Source: Chromohalobacter marismortui (GTDB lineage: Bacteria; Pseudomonadota; Gammaproteobacteria; Pseudomonadales; Halomonadaceae). Taken from it: a stretch of DNA of 64,000 bases. The notes under the pieces were generated by a model. That model had not been told where the DNA came from. It searched no databases and saw nothing but the letters and a program-made list of their open reading frames with translations. Where the stretch lies: NCBI RefSeq assembly GCF_004364315.1, contig NZ_SOBR01000003.1, positions 495,087-559,086 on the forward strand, in the 5' to 3' direction. Shown here in pieces: positions 20,886 to 30,655 of this stretch. The translations under genes and the position numbers were made by a program. Positions within the stretch are counted from its first letter, which is position 1. Each line of letters starts with the position of its first letter.

Positions 20886-20918
20886 CCATGATCGAAGCAC
20901 CGCCTCGCTCGATCATGG
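20886..20918 (+). other. Inverted repeat whose right arm overlaps the dak ribosome site
   Basis: CCATGATCGA and TCGATCATGG form a perfect 10-bp stem with a 13-base loop. The right arm ends inside the GGAG that precedes the dihydroxyacetone kinase ATG at 20928. It may end the ndh message, hide the ribosome site, or be a protein-binding palindrome. Confidence 0.45.
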
Positions 20919-20927
20919 AGCCCGTTC

Positions 20928-22580
20928 ATGCAGCACTTTTTCAATGATGCCTCTCGCGTGGTCGACGACGTTCTGCACGCCGTCGGCCATCTCGCCCCTC
21001 TGCGCATCGCCGAGCCTGCCAGCGGCGTCCGCATTCTGATTCGCCGCGACTGGGACCGCGACACGCTCGGCCAGCAGCATGTCGCGGTGCTCTCCGGTGG
21101 TGGCGCAGGACACGAACCCGCGCACGCCGGCTTCATCGGCGACGGCATGCTGACCGGGGTGATTGCCGGCAGCCTGTTCGCCTCACCCAGCATGGATGCC
21201 GTACTCGCCGCCATACGCGAGGTCTGCGGGCCGGCCGGCTGCCTGCTGGTGGTCAAGAACTACACCGGAGACCGCCTCAACTTCGGGCTGGCCGCCGAGC
21301 ATGCACGGCGCGACGGCCTCAAGGTCGCCATGGTCATCGTCGCCGAGGATGTCGCCCTCCCCGACATGCCCCAGCCACGCGGCCTGGCCGGTACGCTGCT
21401 GATTCACAAGATCGCCGGCTATCATGCGCAGCAGCAAGCCACGCTGGAGACTATCCAAGCGCTCGCTCAACACGCATGCGAGCGCATGGCCTCGCTGGGC
21501 ATGGCACTCACGCCAGCGACCTTGCCGGGGCAAGCACGTCCCGACCGTCACCCGGAACTGGGGCTCGGCATCCACAACGAGCCGGGCGCCCGGCATATCG
21601 TGCCGGATAGCGCCCGCGACGCCATACACCACGTCGTCACGCCCCTCGCGACCACTCTCGAGGAACGCGGCCACCGCCACGGCTGGGTCGCCCTACTCAA
21701 CAACCTGGGGAGCTGTTCGACACAGGAGATGGGCGTGCTGACCGGCAGCTTGATCGACCACCTCGGCCCGGCACGGCTGACACAGCTCATCGGCCCCGCG
21801 TCGTTGATGACATCGTTGGACATGCACGGCTTCTCGGTAACGCTGATGGCCGTCGACGATGCCATGCGCACGGCCTTGCAGGCGCCTACCAATGCGCCCG
21901 CCTGGCCCGGCGTCCAGAACGTGCGTCCGCCGGACACCTTCACGCCCAACCTCGTCGCCCGAAACAGCGCACTGTACGACAATGCGCCCCAAGCAACGCA
22001 CGTCAAGGCGGCGCTCGCTCAGGTGCTCAGCGTCTTGCGCGCTGCACGAGACGATCTCGATGGGCTCGATGCCCGGAGCGGCGATGGCGATGCCGGCAGT
22101 AGCTTGGTGGAGGGCGCCGATGCCATCGAGCAGGCGTTGCAGGCCGGCCGGCTGGATACCGCTCACCCCGAACGCTTGTTCGCGGGCTTGGGGCAATGCC
22201 TGGCCACCGGCATGGGCGGCTCGAGCGGAGTGCTGCTGTCAATCCTGCTTACCGCCACGGCGACTGCCCTCGAGGAGCAGCACGATTTGGTCGACAGCCT
22301 GTGGCAAGGGGGGGAACGCATGCAGAGCTATGGCGGTGCCCGGCTCGGCGACCGCACCCTGCTGGATGCCTTGATTCCCGCCCTTCAAGCGCTCCACACA
22401 GACGCCACGCTCAGCGAAGCGGCCCAGGCAGCACGTCAGGGTGCCGCGCATACGGCCACCCTCTCCCGCGCTCGAGCCGGACGTGCCGCCTATGTCCCCG
22501 ACAGCGCCTTGGAAGGCGTCGTCGACCCCGGCGCGGAAGCAGTCGCGCGGGTCTTCGAAACGCTAGCGCGCTGTCTATGA
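20928..22580 (+). CDS. dhaK: ATP-dependent dihydroxyacetone kinase (DhaK-DhaL fusion)
   Basis: This phosphorylates dihydroxyacetone to the glycolytic triose phosphate. 550 residues. The DhaK domain (1-330) has SGGGAGHEPAHAGFIG near residue 55 and GLGIHNEPGARH, which holds the His that covalently binds the substrate. The DhaL domain (about 355-550) has the metal-binding DARSGDGDAGSSL and GMGGSSGVLLS. Having both domains in one chain is typical of ATP-using kinases rather than the PTS-coupled DhaKLM. The DhaL loop reads DGDAG where DGDCG or DGDTG is common. Probably used in glycerol catabolism. Confidence 0.9.
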   Translation: MQHFFNDASRVVDDVLHAVGHLAPLRIAEPASGVRILIRRDWDRDTLGQQHVAVLSGGGAGHEPAHAGFIGDGMLTGVIAGSLFASPSMDAVLAAIREVCGPAGCLLVVKNYTGDRLNFGLAAEHARRDGLKVAMVIVAEDVALPDMPQPRGLAGTLLIHKIAGYHAQQQATLETIQALAQHACERMASLGMALTPATLPGQARPDRHPELGLGIHNEPGARHIVPDSARDAIHHVVTPLATTLEERGHRHGWVALLNNLGSCSTQEMGVLTGSLIDHLGPARLTQLIGPASLMTSLDMHGFSVTLMAVDDAMRTALQAPTNAPAWPGVQNVRPPDTFTPNLVARNSALYDNAPQATHVKAALAQVLSVLRAARDDLDGLDARSGDGDAGSSLVEGADAIEQALQAGRLDTAHPERLFAGLGQCLATGMGGSSGVLLSILLTATATALEEQHDLVDSLWQGGERMQSYGGARLGDRTLLDALIPALQALHTDATLSEAAQAARQGAAHTATLSRARAGRAAYVPDSALEGVVDPGAEAVARVFETLARCL

Positions 22581-22613
22581 CGACGCTCTATGAAGACGAA
22601 CGATAACGACGCC

Positions 22614-22913
22614 TCATGATGACGACGCTCCGGCCCCGCGTGCCGCCAACCAGGCACGCTTGGCGGCGGGGCTGAGCTTCTTGAGGGCAGCCTCTTGGCG
22701 CAACGCCTCGCCGTGGCCGCCCACGTATTCCGAATGACGCAAGATCAACGGCCCCTTGCCGCGCAAGGCACGTGCGCCGCGCTTGCCATCGCGATGCTCG
22801 CGGAAACGCCGCGCCACATCGGTCGTTACCCCGGTATAAAGTGCCCCTGACGCCGTTTCGATCAGGTAGAGATACCAGGCCTGCGCTCGTGCGGCGTGCT
22901 CGTCACCGGCCAT
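22614..22913 (-). CDS. GIY-YIG nuclease-superfamily protein (UPF0213 type)
   Basis: A 99-residue single-domain protein. The GIY-YIG core is seen as WYLYLIETASGALYTGVTTD (residues 13-32), followed by the conserved Arg of RRFREH and the basic helix GKRGARALRGKGPL. A conserved Glu (EALRQEAALKKL) completes the usual catalytic set. Family members are small stand-alone nucleases of unknown role. It lies 12 bases downstream of rpe on the same strand, so the two are probably cotranscribed. Confidence 0.88.
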   Translation of the reverse strand: MAGDEHAARAQAWYLYLIETASGALYTGVTTDVARRFREHRDGKRGARALRGKGPLILRHSEYVGGHGEALRQEAALKKLSPAAKRAWLAARGAGASSS

Positions 22914-22925
22914 GACTCACCTGGC

Positions 22926-23612
22926 TCAACGCTGTTTCAGGGCGTCACGAAAGGCCCGCATGACGCTGTCGTAACGGTGCGGATCCGCCTCGTCACGCGC
23001 CTTGAAAATAGCCGACCCGGCGACGAAAGTGTCCGCACCAGCCCGCGCGATCTCCGCGATATTCTCGACCTTGACGCCACCATCGACCTCCAGGCGGATG
23101 TCGCGACCGCTGGTATCGATGCGCCGGCGTACCTCGCGCAGCTTGTCGAGCGTGCCGGGGATGAAGGACTGGCCGCCGAAGCCGGGATTGACGCTCATCA
23201 GCAGCACCATGTCGAGCTTGTCCATGACGTAGTCGAGGTAGGAAAGCGGCGTGGCAGGATTGAAGACCAGGCCAGCCTTGCAGCCGCCATCGCGGATCAG
23301 TTGCAGCGAACGATCGATGTGTTCGCTGGCCTCAGGATGAAAGGTGATGTAGCTCGCGCCCGCCTCGATGAAATCCCCGATCAGGCGATCCACCGGTTTG
23401 ACCATCAAATGCGCATCGATGGGCGCGGTAATGCCATGGCCACGCAACGCTTTGCATACCATCGGACCGATGGTGAGGTTGGGCACGTAATGATTGTCCA
23501 TGACATCGAAGTGCACGATATCCGCGCCGGATGCCAACACATCCTCCGTCTCCTGACCGAGACGAGCGAAATCGGCGGACAGGATCGAAGGCGCAATCTT
23601 GAAGTCGGGCAT
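22926..23612 (-). CDS. rpe: Ribulose-phosphate 3-epimerase
   Basis: This interconverts ribulose 5-phosphate and xylulose 5-phosphate; 228 residues. TIM-barrel motifs: [53 protein letters not shown] and LEVDGGV. These include the metal and catalytic His/Asp residues. The ATG at 23612 (MPDFKI) is preferred over a TTG two codons upstream; neither has a strong ribosome site. Confidence 0.94.
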   Translation of the reverse strand: MPDFKIAPSILSADFARLGQETEDVLASGADIVHFDVMDNHYVPNLTIGPMVCKALRGHGITAPIDAHLMVKPVDRLIGDFIEAGASYITFHPEASEHIDRSLQLIRDGGCKAGLVFNPATPLSYLDYVMDKLDMVLLMSVNPGFGGQSFIPGTLDKLREVRRRIDTSGRDIRLEVDGGVKVENIAEIARAGADTFVAGSAIFKARDEADPHRYDSVMRAFRDALKQR

Positions 23613-23798
23613 AAGCAATAAAGGTGCTTTGAGCTGGAAATTAAGACTTCATTTTAGCGAATGCCGGGCGGAAAAACAGACATGGAGGCGAGCTCGGTGA
23701 CGGACGCCTTGCATATTCAAGCGACGCCTTCGATAGTAAAAGCCATTGCTCATAAAAAAGCGGCACCCTATGGCCGCCCCACTCACGAGAGGCCTCGC

Positions 23799-25529
23799 AT
23801 GTTTCGACTTACCTTGCGCCATGGACGACGTCTGGCACTGTACGCACTGCTCGCGACTCTCCCGCTTGCCGCCAGCGCTCAGCAGGCGATTCTCGAAGGC
23901 GAGCGCTTCCACCCTCAGGAAGGCCAACACGGCATGGCGGCCACCAGTCATTACCTGGCCTCGAAGATCGCCCGCGACGTCATGCAAGACGGCGGCAACG
24001 CAGTCGATGCGGCGGTCACCGCGGGCTTTGCGCTGGCCGTCACCCAGCCGCGCTCCGGCAACATCGGCGGCGGCGGTTTCATGCTGATTTCCGATGAAAA
24101 AAGTGGTGACGTCATCGCCATCGATTATCGCGAAAAGGCACCAGGGGCGGCCTATGAAACGATGTTTCAGAACGAACAAGGCGAGGCGGTCTCCGAGCTT
24201 TCGCGCTATACCCACAACGCTTCCGGCGTGCCCGGCACGGTGGCCGGTCTGGCACTCGCCCTCGACGAGTACGGCACGCTAAGCCTGGCCGAGGCCTTGG
24301 CCCCGGCCATCGACCTGGCCGAGAATGGCTTTGCGCTGCCGCCGCGCTTCGTCGCAGGTGTCGAGTCGGCTCGGGAGCGACTCGAGAAGTGGCCGGCGAC
24401 CCGCGCCAAGTTCTTCAAGTCCGATGGCAGCAGCTACCAGGTGGGCGATATCTACCGCCAGCCGGATCTCGCGGCAACGCTCAAGCGCATCGCGGCCCAA
24501 GGGCCTCGCGAGTTCTACGAAGGCAAAACCGCTGAGCTCATCGCCGCCGAAATGGAAAAACACGGCGGGCTCATGACCGCCGAGGATCTGGCCGCCTATC
24601 AGCCTACGCTTCGTGATCCCGTGCATGGCACCTATCGCGGCTACGACGTCTATGCCATGAGCCCGCCTTCCAGCGGCGGCGCGCATATCGTGCAGATGCT
24701 CAACATTCTCGAGGGCTACGATATCGGCGCCATGGGCTTCAACTCGGCACGCACCCTCCACGTCATGGCCGAGGCGATGAAGCGCGCCTATGCCGACCGC
24801 GCCGCGTATCTAGGCGATACCGACTTCGTCGATGTGCCACTCGCCGGCCTCACCTCCAAGGCCTATGCCGACGCGCTACGCGAGCAAATCGACCTGGGCC
24901 GCGCCACGCCCAGCGATGCCATCGCGGCGGGCGACCCGCTGCCCTATGAGTCCAACGAAACCACGCACTTCTCGATCGCCGACGATAACGGCCTGGCCGT
25001 TTCCAATACCTATACCATCAACTTCAGCTACGGTTCGGGGATCGTCGTCGACGGCGCTGGCTTTCTGCTCAACAATGAAATGGACGACTTCTCCGCCAAG
25101 CCGGGCACACCCAATGCCTACGGGCTGATCGGCGGCGAGGCCAACAAGATCGAACCCCATAAGCGCATGCTGTCGTCAATGACACCGACCATCGTCAAGA
25201 AGGACGGCAAGAACTTTCTGATTACCGGCAGCCCCGGAGGGTCTCGGATCATCACCACGACGCTGCAGGTGGTCATGAACGTCATCGACCACGACATGAA
25301 CATCCAGACCGCGGTCAGCGTGCCGCGCATCCACCACCAATGGCTACCCGACGAGCTCCGCATCGAGCAGGGAGTGAGCCCAGACACCATCGCACTGCTC
25401 GAGGGCATGGGCCATACCGTCAGCCAGCAGGATGCCATGGGCGCGGCGCAATCGGTGGTGATCAAGCACGACCACTTCTACGGCGGCGCCGATCCGCGTC
25501 GCTCGACGTCCTCCGCCCTAGGGCTTTGA
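23799..25529 (+). CDS. ggt: Gamma-glutamyltransferase precursor
   Basis: A periplasmic N-terminal-nucleophile enzyme that cleaves gamma-glutamyl bonds such as those of glutathione; 576 residues. A signal peptide ends at PLAASAQQ near residue 28. The autoprocessing site is before the Thr of NETTHFSIAD, the new N-terminus and nucleophile of the small subunit. MAATSHYLASKIA, PRSGNIGGGGFML and GSPGGSRIITTTLQV are family landmarks. The ribosome site GAGAGG precedes the chosen ATG; an open frame upstream lacks support. Confidence 0.94.
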   Translation: MFRLTLRHGRRLALYALLATLPLAASAQQAILEGERFHPQEGQHGMAATSHYLASKIARDVMQDGGNAVDAAVTAGFALAVTQPRSGNIGGGGFMLISDEKSGDVIAIDYREKAPGAAYETMFQNEQGEAVSELSRYTHNASGVPGTVAGLALALDEYGTLSLAEALAPAIDLAENGFALPPRFVAGVESARERLEKWPATRAKFFKSDGSSYQVGDIYRQPDLAATLKRIAAQGPREFYEGKTAELIAAEMEKHGGLMTAEDLAAYQPTLRDPVHGTYRGYDVYAMSPPSSGGAHIVQMLNILEGYDIGAMGFNSARTLHVMAEAMKRAYADRAAYLGDTDFVDVPLAGLTSKAYADALREQIDLGRATPSDAIAAGDPLPYESNETTHFSIADDNGLAVSNTYTINFSYGSGIVVDGAGFLLNNEMDDFSAKPGTPNAYGLIGGEANKIEPHKRMLSSMTPTIVKKDGKNFLITGSPGGSRIITTTLQVVMNVIDHDMNIQTAVSVPRIHHQWLPDELRIEQGVSPDTIALLEGMGHTVSQQDAMGAAQSVVIKHDHFYGGADPRRSTSSALGL

Positions 25530-25553
25530 ATGCCAGGCGGAAGGCACAACGGC

Positions 25554-26708
25554 ATGCCCATCGTCTGGATCGCCCTGGCCGAGCTGTTCGGCACCGCCCT
25601 GTGGTTTACGCCCAATGCGGTGATCGGCGATCTGGAACGTGAATGGGCGCTGGCTGCCCATGATCTGGGTTGGCTGACCGGCGCCGTGCAGGTCGGCTTT
25701 CTCCTGGGTACGTTGATGATCGGCCTGAACGGCCTTGCCGATCGCCGTGATGCCAGCCGACTCTTTGCCGTCTGCTGCCTGCTCGGCGCACTCAGCAATG
25801 GCCTGCTGCCCTGGGCCGGCGGCCTATGGCCAGCCGTGGTGCTGCGTCTCATTACCGGCATGGCCCTGGCCGGCATCTACCCCATCGGCATGAAGCTCAT
25901 GGTCGGCTGGGCGCCACAACGTACCGGTCTCGGGCTGGCATGGCTGGTAGGCATGCTGGTCATCGGAACCGCGACGCCGCATCTTCTGGCCGGGCTATCA
26001 CTGGAAGGAGACTGGCGCAGCGCCTTGTGGTGCGCCTCATTGCTAGCGCTCATCGCAGGCGCCATGATCTGGCGTCTCGGCGAAGCCCCTCACTTGCGCA
26101 AGATGGCCGGCAACACATCACGCTGGGCGGGCCTCGGCGCCTTCCGCATCGAAGAATTTCGGCACGCCGCCAGTGCCTATTTCGGGCACATGTGGGAGCT
26201 TTACACGCTGTGGGCGTTGATCCCTCTTCTACTGGCCACGGCACTGCCGACGCTGACCACCACACAACTGGCGCTCGGGAGTTTCATGCTGATCGCCATC
26301 GGTGGGCCGGGCTGCTGGTTGGGCGGCTGGTTGAGCCTGCGGCTGGGCAGCCGGCGCATTGCCCAGATTGGATTGAGCGGCTCGGCCGCCTGCTGCCTGC
26401 TATACCCTTGGCTCGATGACATACCAGGGCGCTGGACCGCACTCTTGCTAGCGCTCTGGAGCCTGCTCGCCGTCATCGACTCACCGCATTTCTCGGCGCT
26501 CTCGGCACGCGCCTGCCCGGCATCGCTGGTCGGCAGCGCCCTGACGTTGCAGAACGCCATCGGCTATGCGATATCGGCGGCCTCCCTGGCCTTCCTGTTG
26601 CCCGCCTGGTCGACGCTTGGGTCCTGGGTTGCCTGGCTGATGCTACCGGGACCGCTCGTCGGCTTGTGGGTACTGCGGTCACGCCAAAAGGGCTTCGCGC
26701 ACTCTTGA
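25554..26708 (+). CDS. MFS transporter
   Basis: An inner-membrane protein of 384 residues with about twelve predicted helices and the internal loop GLNGLADRRDASRLF between helices 2 and 3, matching the major facilitator motif A. A substrate cannot be named. The start used has GGAAGG nine bases upstream; an ATG eight codons earlier directly follows the ggt stop (TGAATG) and is the alternative. The tight spacing suggests cotranscription with ggt, so export or uptake of a gamma-glutamyl product is conceivable (inference). Confidence 0.78.
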   Translation: MPIVWIALAELFGTALWFTPNAVIGDLEREWALAAHDLGWLTGAVQVGFLLGTLMIGLNGLADRRDASRLFAVCCLLGALSNGLLPWAGGLWPAVVLRLITGMALAGIYPIGMKLMVGWAPQRTGLGLAWLVGMLVIGTATPHLLAGLSLEGDWRSALWCASLLALIAGAMIWRLGEAPHLRKMAGNTSRWAGLGAFRIEEFRHAASAYFGHMWELYTLWALIPLLLATALPTLTTTQLALGSFMLIAIGGPGCWLGGWLSLRLGSRRIAQIGLSGSAACCLLYPWLDDIPGRWTALLLALWSLLAVIDSPHFSALSARACPASLVGSALTLQNAIGYAISAASLAFLLPAWSTLGSWVAWLMLPGPLVGLWVLRSRQKGFAHS

Positions 26709-26774
26709 GCTGCCGCTATACTCGCAGCCAAGCATTAACCACTTTTTCTTCCGATTTCAGGACACACGATACGT

Positions 26775-27380
26775 ATGCGCTGGCTCATTCCCGTCAGAAC
26801 ACGTTCCGCGTTCGTCGCGCTACTCATGGCGCCACTGCTCATGGCCGGCTGCGCCCAGAGCCCCCAGATTCTTCAGGTCAAACCCGATATCGGCACGGAC
26901 CTTCCGCATACAGGAAACGGGCAGGAGATTGCCCTCAGCGTGGTCGATGGACGGCGCAGCGATGTGCTGGGCACACGCTCTGGCGAGCCCGCATCGACAT
27001 CGACGATCCGCGTCCCGGCACATGACGTCATTCCCAAGCTACACACACAAGCGCACCAAGCATTACGCCGCATGGGCTTCTCGCCCGTCGCAGGCGAACA
27101 CGGCAAAACGACGCTGACATTGACGCTCGCCGATCTCAGCTATGCGCCCGCCGAGGCCGATGCACCGCTACTCGATGCCGCTCAGCTACAAGCCGTGCTG
27201 CGTGCCCGGGTCGTCAACGACAGCGGCACATACACCGGCACCTATACCGCCAAACGCAAGCAGAGCTTCGCCATCACGCCCGACTGGGACACCAACAACC
27301 GCATGGTCAGCGACTTGCTGAGCAACGCCTTGCAGCGCGCCTTCAATGACCCCGAACTCTCCCGCCAACTCAAGAAATGA
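26775..27380 (+). CDS. yajG: YajG-family lipoprotein
   Basis: A 201-residue outer- or periplasmic-facing lipoprotein. The N-terminus has a signal sequence ending in the lipobox LLMAGC (Cys at about 25). The mature part contains the YajG-like pattern QILQVKPDI, ALSVVDGRRSDVLGTR and a C-terminal helix AFNDPELSRQL. Function of the family is unknown. A possible terminator follows at 27393. Confidence 0.82.
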   Translation: MRWLIPVRTRSAFVALLMAPLLMAGCAQSPQILQVKPDIGTDLPHTGNGQEIALSVVDGRRSDVLGTRSGEPASTSTIRVPAHDVIPKLHTQAHQALRRMGFSPVAGEHGKTTLTLTLADLSYAPAEADAPLLDAAQLQAVLRARVVNDSGTYTGTYTAKRKQSFAITPDWDTNNRMVSDLLSNALQRAFNDPELSRQLKK

Positions 27381-27392
27381 TACGCCAAGCTC

Positions 27393-27418
27393 CGTGACAG
27401 GCGCTCAAGCCTGTCGCG
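27393..27418. terminator. Hairpin at the yajG/tpm convergent junction
   Basis: CGTGACAGGC and GCCTGTCGCG form a 10-bp stem with one G-U pair and a 6-base loop. It overlaps the tpm stop codon. There is no long T-run. Confidence 0.4.
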
Positions 27419-28046
27419 GCCCGCGGCGTAGCAGCGACCACACGCTTTCCTGCTTGCCGCTATCATCCGGTGGCCGCTTTTCCAGGTGCGTCAGTTCGAA
27501 ATTCGCCGCAAATAGGCGTTCGACCTCGTCATCGGTCACCGTGTACGGAGGGCCGCCCTCGGACGAGTGCGTATCTACCAGGCTGATCAACAAGCCTCGC
27601 GCACCGGGCAACAATGACTGCGCCAGATGAAAGGCATAGCGTTGCCGCGTGGCCTCGGGCAAGGCGATCAACGCCGCGCGATCATAGAAGGCGGATAGCT
27701 CCTCGATCTGCGCCGTATGAAAATGGAAGAAATCGCCGCACCAAAGCTCGATGCTGCCCTGACGACAGCAGGTAAAGGCGCCTTGCGTATAGCGCGATAT
27801 CGGCGCCTCACCCTCGGCCATGAACTGCTCGATGGCCAACGACGAGAGCTCCAGCCCCAGGACCGGGTGTCCCTGCTCGGCCAGCCAGCGCATATCCAGG
27901 CTCTTGCCGCACAGGGGCACCAATACCTTGCCACCGGGCGGCGCCCCGAGTGACGGCCAGTGGCGTATCAAGGCGTCGTGCGGCGCCGAGCGGTGGAACC
28001 CAATCCTGCCTTCCTGCCAGCGCGCCAGCCACGCATCCGTCGCCAT
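27405..28046 (-). CDS. tpm: Thiopurine S-methyltransferase
   Basis: A class I SAM-dependent methyltransferase of 213 residues. It starts with WLARWQEGRIGFHR and has KVLVPLCGKSLDMRWLAEQG near residue 40, the SAM-binding motif of the TPMT family; YDRAALIALP near 120 is also typical. In bacteria the enzyme detoxifies selenium and tellurium oxyanions and thiopurines. The start MATDAWLARW fits the family length. Confidence 0.92.
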   Translation of the reverse strand: MATDAWLARWQEGRIGFHRSAPHDALIRHWPSLGAPPGGKVLVPLCGKSLDMRWLAEQGHPVLGLELSSLAIEQFMAEGEAPISRYTQGAFTCCRQGSIELWCGDFFHFHTAQIEELSAFYDRAALIALPEATRQRYAFHLAQSLLPGARGLLISLVDTHSSEGGPPYTVTDDEVERLFAANFELTHLEKRPPDDSGKQESVWSLLRRGPRQA

Positions 28047-28097
28047 ACGTCGTTAAGCCTCTCTATCGACCATCGTTCTCACTTTTGTGGTACGCCA

Positions 28098-28715
28098 TCA
28101 AAACCAACCACTGCGGCGTTTACGCCGACGCGGCAAGTGCGGCACGATCAGACCGACCAGCAGACCGGCGCCGGCCACGCCGGCGCCATACATGAAATAA
28201 CGCATCAACAGGTCCTGCTCCTGTGTATCGAGACGTGCCTTGAGGCTGCGCATGGTTGCCTGAGCATCGCTGTAAGCGGTATTCAGCTCGGCATTGCGCG
28301 CTTCCAGGCTCTCGATGCGTTGCGCCCGATCATTGAGCGTGGCCTTCATGTCATCGACACGTTGTTCCCACTCTTCATTGATACCGTCGAGCTTCGAGGT
28401 CAATTCCTGCACACGCGTTTGCAATTCGGGCAAGCGCGAGCTGGCACTCGGCGAGTCCTGCAGATAACGGCTGGGAATCCAGACGACATCGCCCTCCTCA
28501 CTGCGAACACGGCTGAAATCATTCTGTTGGCCAAGCAGCGTCACGGGGTCACCGCTCTCGAGCGTACCGACGATACGATAGCCCTCGGTGGGGCCGCTGC
28601 GCACATAGGTCGGCAGATTGTCCGAGACCCAGTACTGCCCGTCGTCTTGGGCATGGGCATCAAAAGCGCAGGCCCCGAGGACCAAGCACAGCATCAGAGG
28701 TTTGATTCTAGACAT
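28098..28715 (-). CDS. SH3b-domain periplasmic/membrane protein (TIGR04211, YgiM-like)
   Basis: A 205-residue protein. A signal peptide ends at AFDAHAQ near residue 23. The SH3b domain follows (YWVSDNLPTYVRSGPTEGYRIVG...VVWIPSRYLQ). A coiled coil covers about residues 95-165, and a C-terminal membrane helix (YGAGVAGAGLLVGLIVPHL) with a very basic tail anchors it. This order is that of the TIGR04211 family, whose E. coli relative is YgiM. Role unknown; probably envelope-associated. Confidence 0.88.
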   Translation of the reverse strand: MSRIKPLMLCLVLGACAFDAHAQDDGQYWVSDNLPTYVRSGPTEGYRIVGTLESGDPVTLLGQQNDFSRVRSEEGDVVWIPSRYLQDSPSASSRLPELQTRVQELTSKLDGINEEWEQRVDDMKATLNDRAQRIESLEARNAELNTAYSDAQATMRSLKARLDTQEQDLLMRYFMYGAGVAGAGLLVGLIVPHLPRRRKRRSGWF

Positions 28716-28818
28716 AACGTGGCTTCTTCATGAATGACGAACGGCTCACGATGCGCACTGCTCCACGCGTTGCATCACCCAGCCGAAGGGACGTCCTGTC
28801 TCGCTTCGGCGAGCGACC

Positions 28819-28839
28819 ATCCACACATTCTGTGGATAA
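28819..28839. promoter_or_regulatory. Inverted pair of DnaA-box-like sequences
   Basis: ATCCACA-CATTC-TGTGGATAA contains one perfect 9-base DnaA box (TGTGGATAA, 28831-28839) and a facing 7-base match. It lies in the 505-base gap between the SH3b gene and miaB. Two strong boxes head to head could bind DnaA, but no other origin feature is near. Apart from this and the promoter at 29108 I see nothing else in the gap. Confidence 0.35.
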
Positions 28840-29107
28840 GTCTTGGGAAAACCGGACCATGACCGCGGCGAGACCGCCGCAATGTCTGTCATAGCGACAA
28901 ATCGTGTAATTTTTAATCACCCCTATTGCGGGCGACCAACCCAGCGGGAACGCCACGTTCACCCGTTGCGGACTCGCCCGGGATGCCCGTAACGTACCGC
29001 TTCAGCGAGGCGTCTCTCACGCTGGGAACGCTAGCGTATCATAGCCTTGGCGTCATCGCGGACGATTCGATGCAGGCACAAGACTGGCCCACGATGTCGT
29101 CAATCCG

Positions 29108-29113
29108 TATAAT
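29108..29113 (+). promoter_or_regulatory. Candidate -10 box upstream of miaB
   Basis: A perfect TATAAT lies about 105 bases before the miaB ATG. The -35 position shows only a weak match (TGGCCC). It could start the miaB-ybeZ-ybeY-ybeX-lnt transcript. Confidence 0.35.
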
Positions 29114-29220
29114 ATGCCATCTCATCCAGGATTAGTGGCTGGGCCACGTTTCAGGCCACGCCTATACTCACTCCCAATCACGGACATATGTCGGGCGTTC
29201 GACGCACCGACCGAATCGGT

Positions 29221-30567
29221 ATGGCGAAGAAACTCTTCATCAAGACCCACGGCTGCCAGATGAACGAGTACGATTCCGCACGCATGGCGGATCTACTCGG
29301 CGAATCGCATGCACTCGAGCTGACCGACGACGAGCGCGAGGCTGACGTCATCCTGCTCAATACCTGCTCGATCCGTGAGAAGGCTCAAGAGAAAGTCTTC
29401 CACCAGCTCGGGCGCTGGAAGAAGCTCAAGGCCGCCAACCCCGACCTCGTGATCGGCGTGGGCGGCTGCGTGGCCAGCCAGGAAGGCGACAATATCCAAA
29501 AGCGTGCACCGCATGTCGACATGGTCTTCGGCCCACAGACCATGCACCGCCTGCCGTCCATGCTCGACTCGCGCCAAGGCGCGGAGACTATCTCCATGGT
29601 CGATGTCACCTTCCCCGAGATCGAGAAGTTCGATCACCTGCCCAAGCCCACGGCGGACGGCGCCACCGCCTTCGTCTCGATCATGGAAGGCTGTTCGAAG
29701 TACTGCACCTTCTGCGTGGTGCCCTATACCCGTGGCGAAGAGGTTTCGCGGCCCTTCGAACCGGTGATGGAGGAAGTCATCCACCTCGCCGATCAGGGCG
29801 TGCGCGAGATCAACCTGCTGGGCCAGAACGTCAACGCCTACCGCGGCGAAAATCAATTGGGCGATGAAATCGACCTCGCCGAGTTGATCGGCTGCGTCGC
29901 CGCCGTGGAAGGCATCGACCGCATTCGCTTCACCACCTCGCATCCCGTGGAGTTCTCCGACAGTCTGATCGAGGCCTACGGCGAGATTCCCGAGCTGGTC
30001 AGCCACTTGCACCTGCCCGTGCAGGCCGGCTCGGACCGCGTCCTGGCGGCCATGAAGCGCGGGCACACCGTCGAGGAATACGTCGACAAGCTGGAGCGTA
30101 TCCGCGCGCTGCGTCCGGACATCAGCTTCTCCTCGGATTTCATCATCGGCTTCCCCGGCGAGACCGAAGAAGACTTCATGGACACCATGAACCTCATCCA
30201 GCGCATCGGATACGACGCCTCGTTCAGCTTCGTCTATTCGCCGCGACCGGGGACCCCAGCGGCGAATCTTGAAGACGAGACGCCGGAGGCGACCAAGAAA
30301 CAGCGCCTGGCGATTCTCCAGGAGCGCCTCAACCAGCAGACCATGCAGATTTCACGACGCATGGTCGGCAACACCGAGCGCATCCTGGTCACCGGCTTCT
30401 CGCCCAAGGATCCCGGCCAGCTCTCCGGTCGTACCGAGAACAACCGTGTCGTCAACTTCCGCGCGCCCAACCCGACCGAACTCATCGGTTACTTCGTCGA
30501 TGTCGAGATCACCGAGGCACTGCCCAATTCCTTGCGTGGCGATCTGGCGTCACCCGCGCGTTACTGA
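29221..30567 (+). CDS. miaB: tRNA-2-methylthio-N6-dimethylallyladenosine synthase
   Basis: A radical-SAM methylthiotransferase that adds the 2-methylthio group to i6A37 of tRNA; 448 residues. The N-terminal UPF0004 domain supplies Cys residues ([33 protein letters not shown]). The radical SAM cluster is [20 protein letters not shown] near residue 157. A TRAM domain ends the protein. The start [11 protein letters not shown] is the family start; an ATG 11 codons earlier is in frame. First gene of the conserved miaB-ybeZ-ybeY-ybeX-lnt cluster. Confidence 0.96.
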   Translation: MAKKLFIKTHGCQMNEYDSARMADLLGESHALELTDDEREADVILLNTCSIREKAQEKVFHQLGRWKKLKAANPDLVIGVGGCVASQEGDNIQKRAPHVDMVFGPQTMHRLPSMLDSRQGAETISMVDVTFPEIEKFDHLPKPTADGATAFVSIMEGCSKYCTFCVVPYTRGEEVSRPFEPVMEEVIHLADQGVREINLLGQNVNAYRGENQLGDEIDLAELIGCVAAVEGIDRIRFTTSHPVEFSDSLIEAYGEIPELVSHLHLPVQAGSDRVLAAMKRGHTVEEYVDKLERIRALRPDISFSSDFIIGFPGETEEDFMDTMNLIQRIGYDASFSFVYSPRPGTPAANLEDETPEATKKQRLAILQERLNQQTMQISRRMVGNTERILVTGFSPKDPGQLSGRTENNRVVNFRAPNPTELIGYFVDVEITEALPNSLRGDLASPARY

Positions 30568-30608
30568 GACGCCCTTCACCCCGCGGTGAAACCTTGCGCA
30601 AGATCATT

Positions 30609-30628
30609 GCCCCGGCGTTGCCCGGGGC
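30609..30628 (+). other. GC-rich hairpin between miaB and ybeZ
   Basis: GCCCCGG and CCGGGGC form a perfect 7-bp stem with a 6-base loop 27 bases before the ybeZ ATG. No T-run follows, so it may be a processing or partial-termination element within the operon. Confidence 0.4.
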
Positions 30629-30655
30629 GCTAAGCTGAATTCACATTTCCAACCC

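Noticed and set aside
28926..29135. Plus-strand 69-codon ORF upstream of miaB
   Set aside because: No family, no ribosome site, and it covers the likely promoter.
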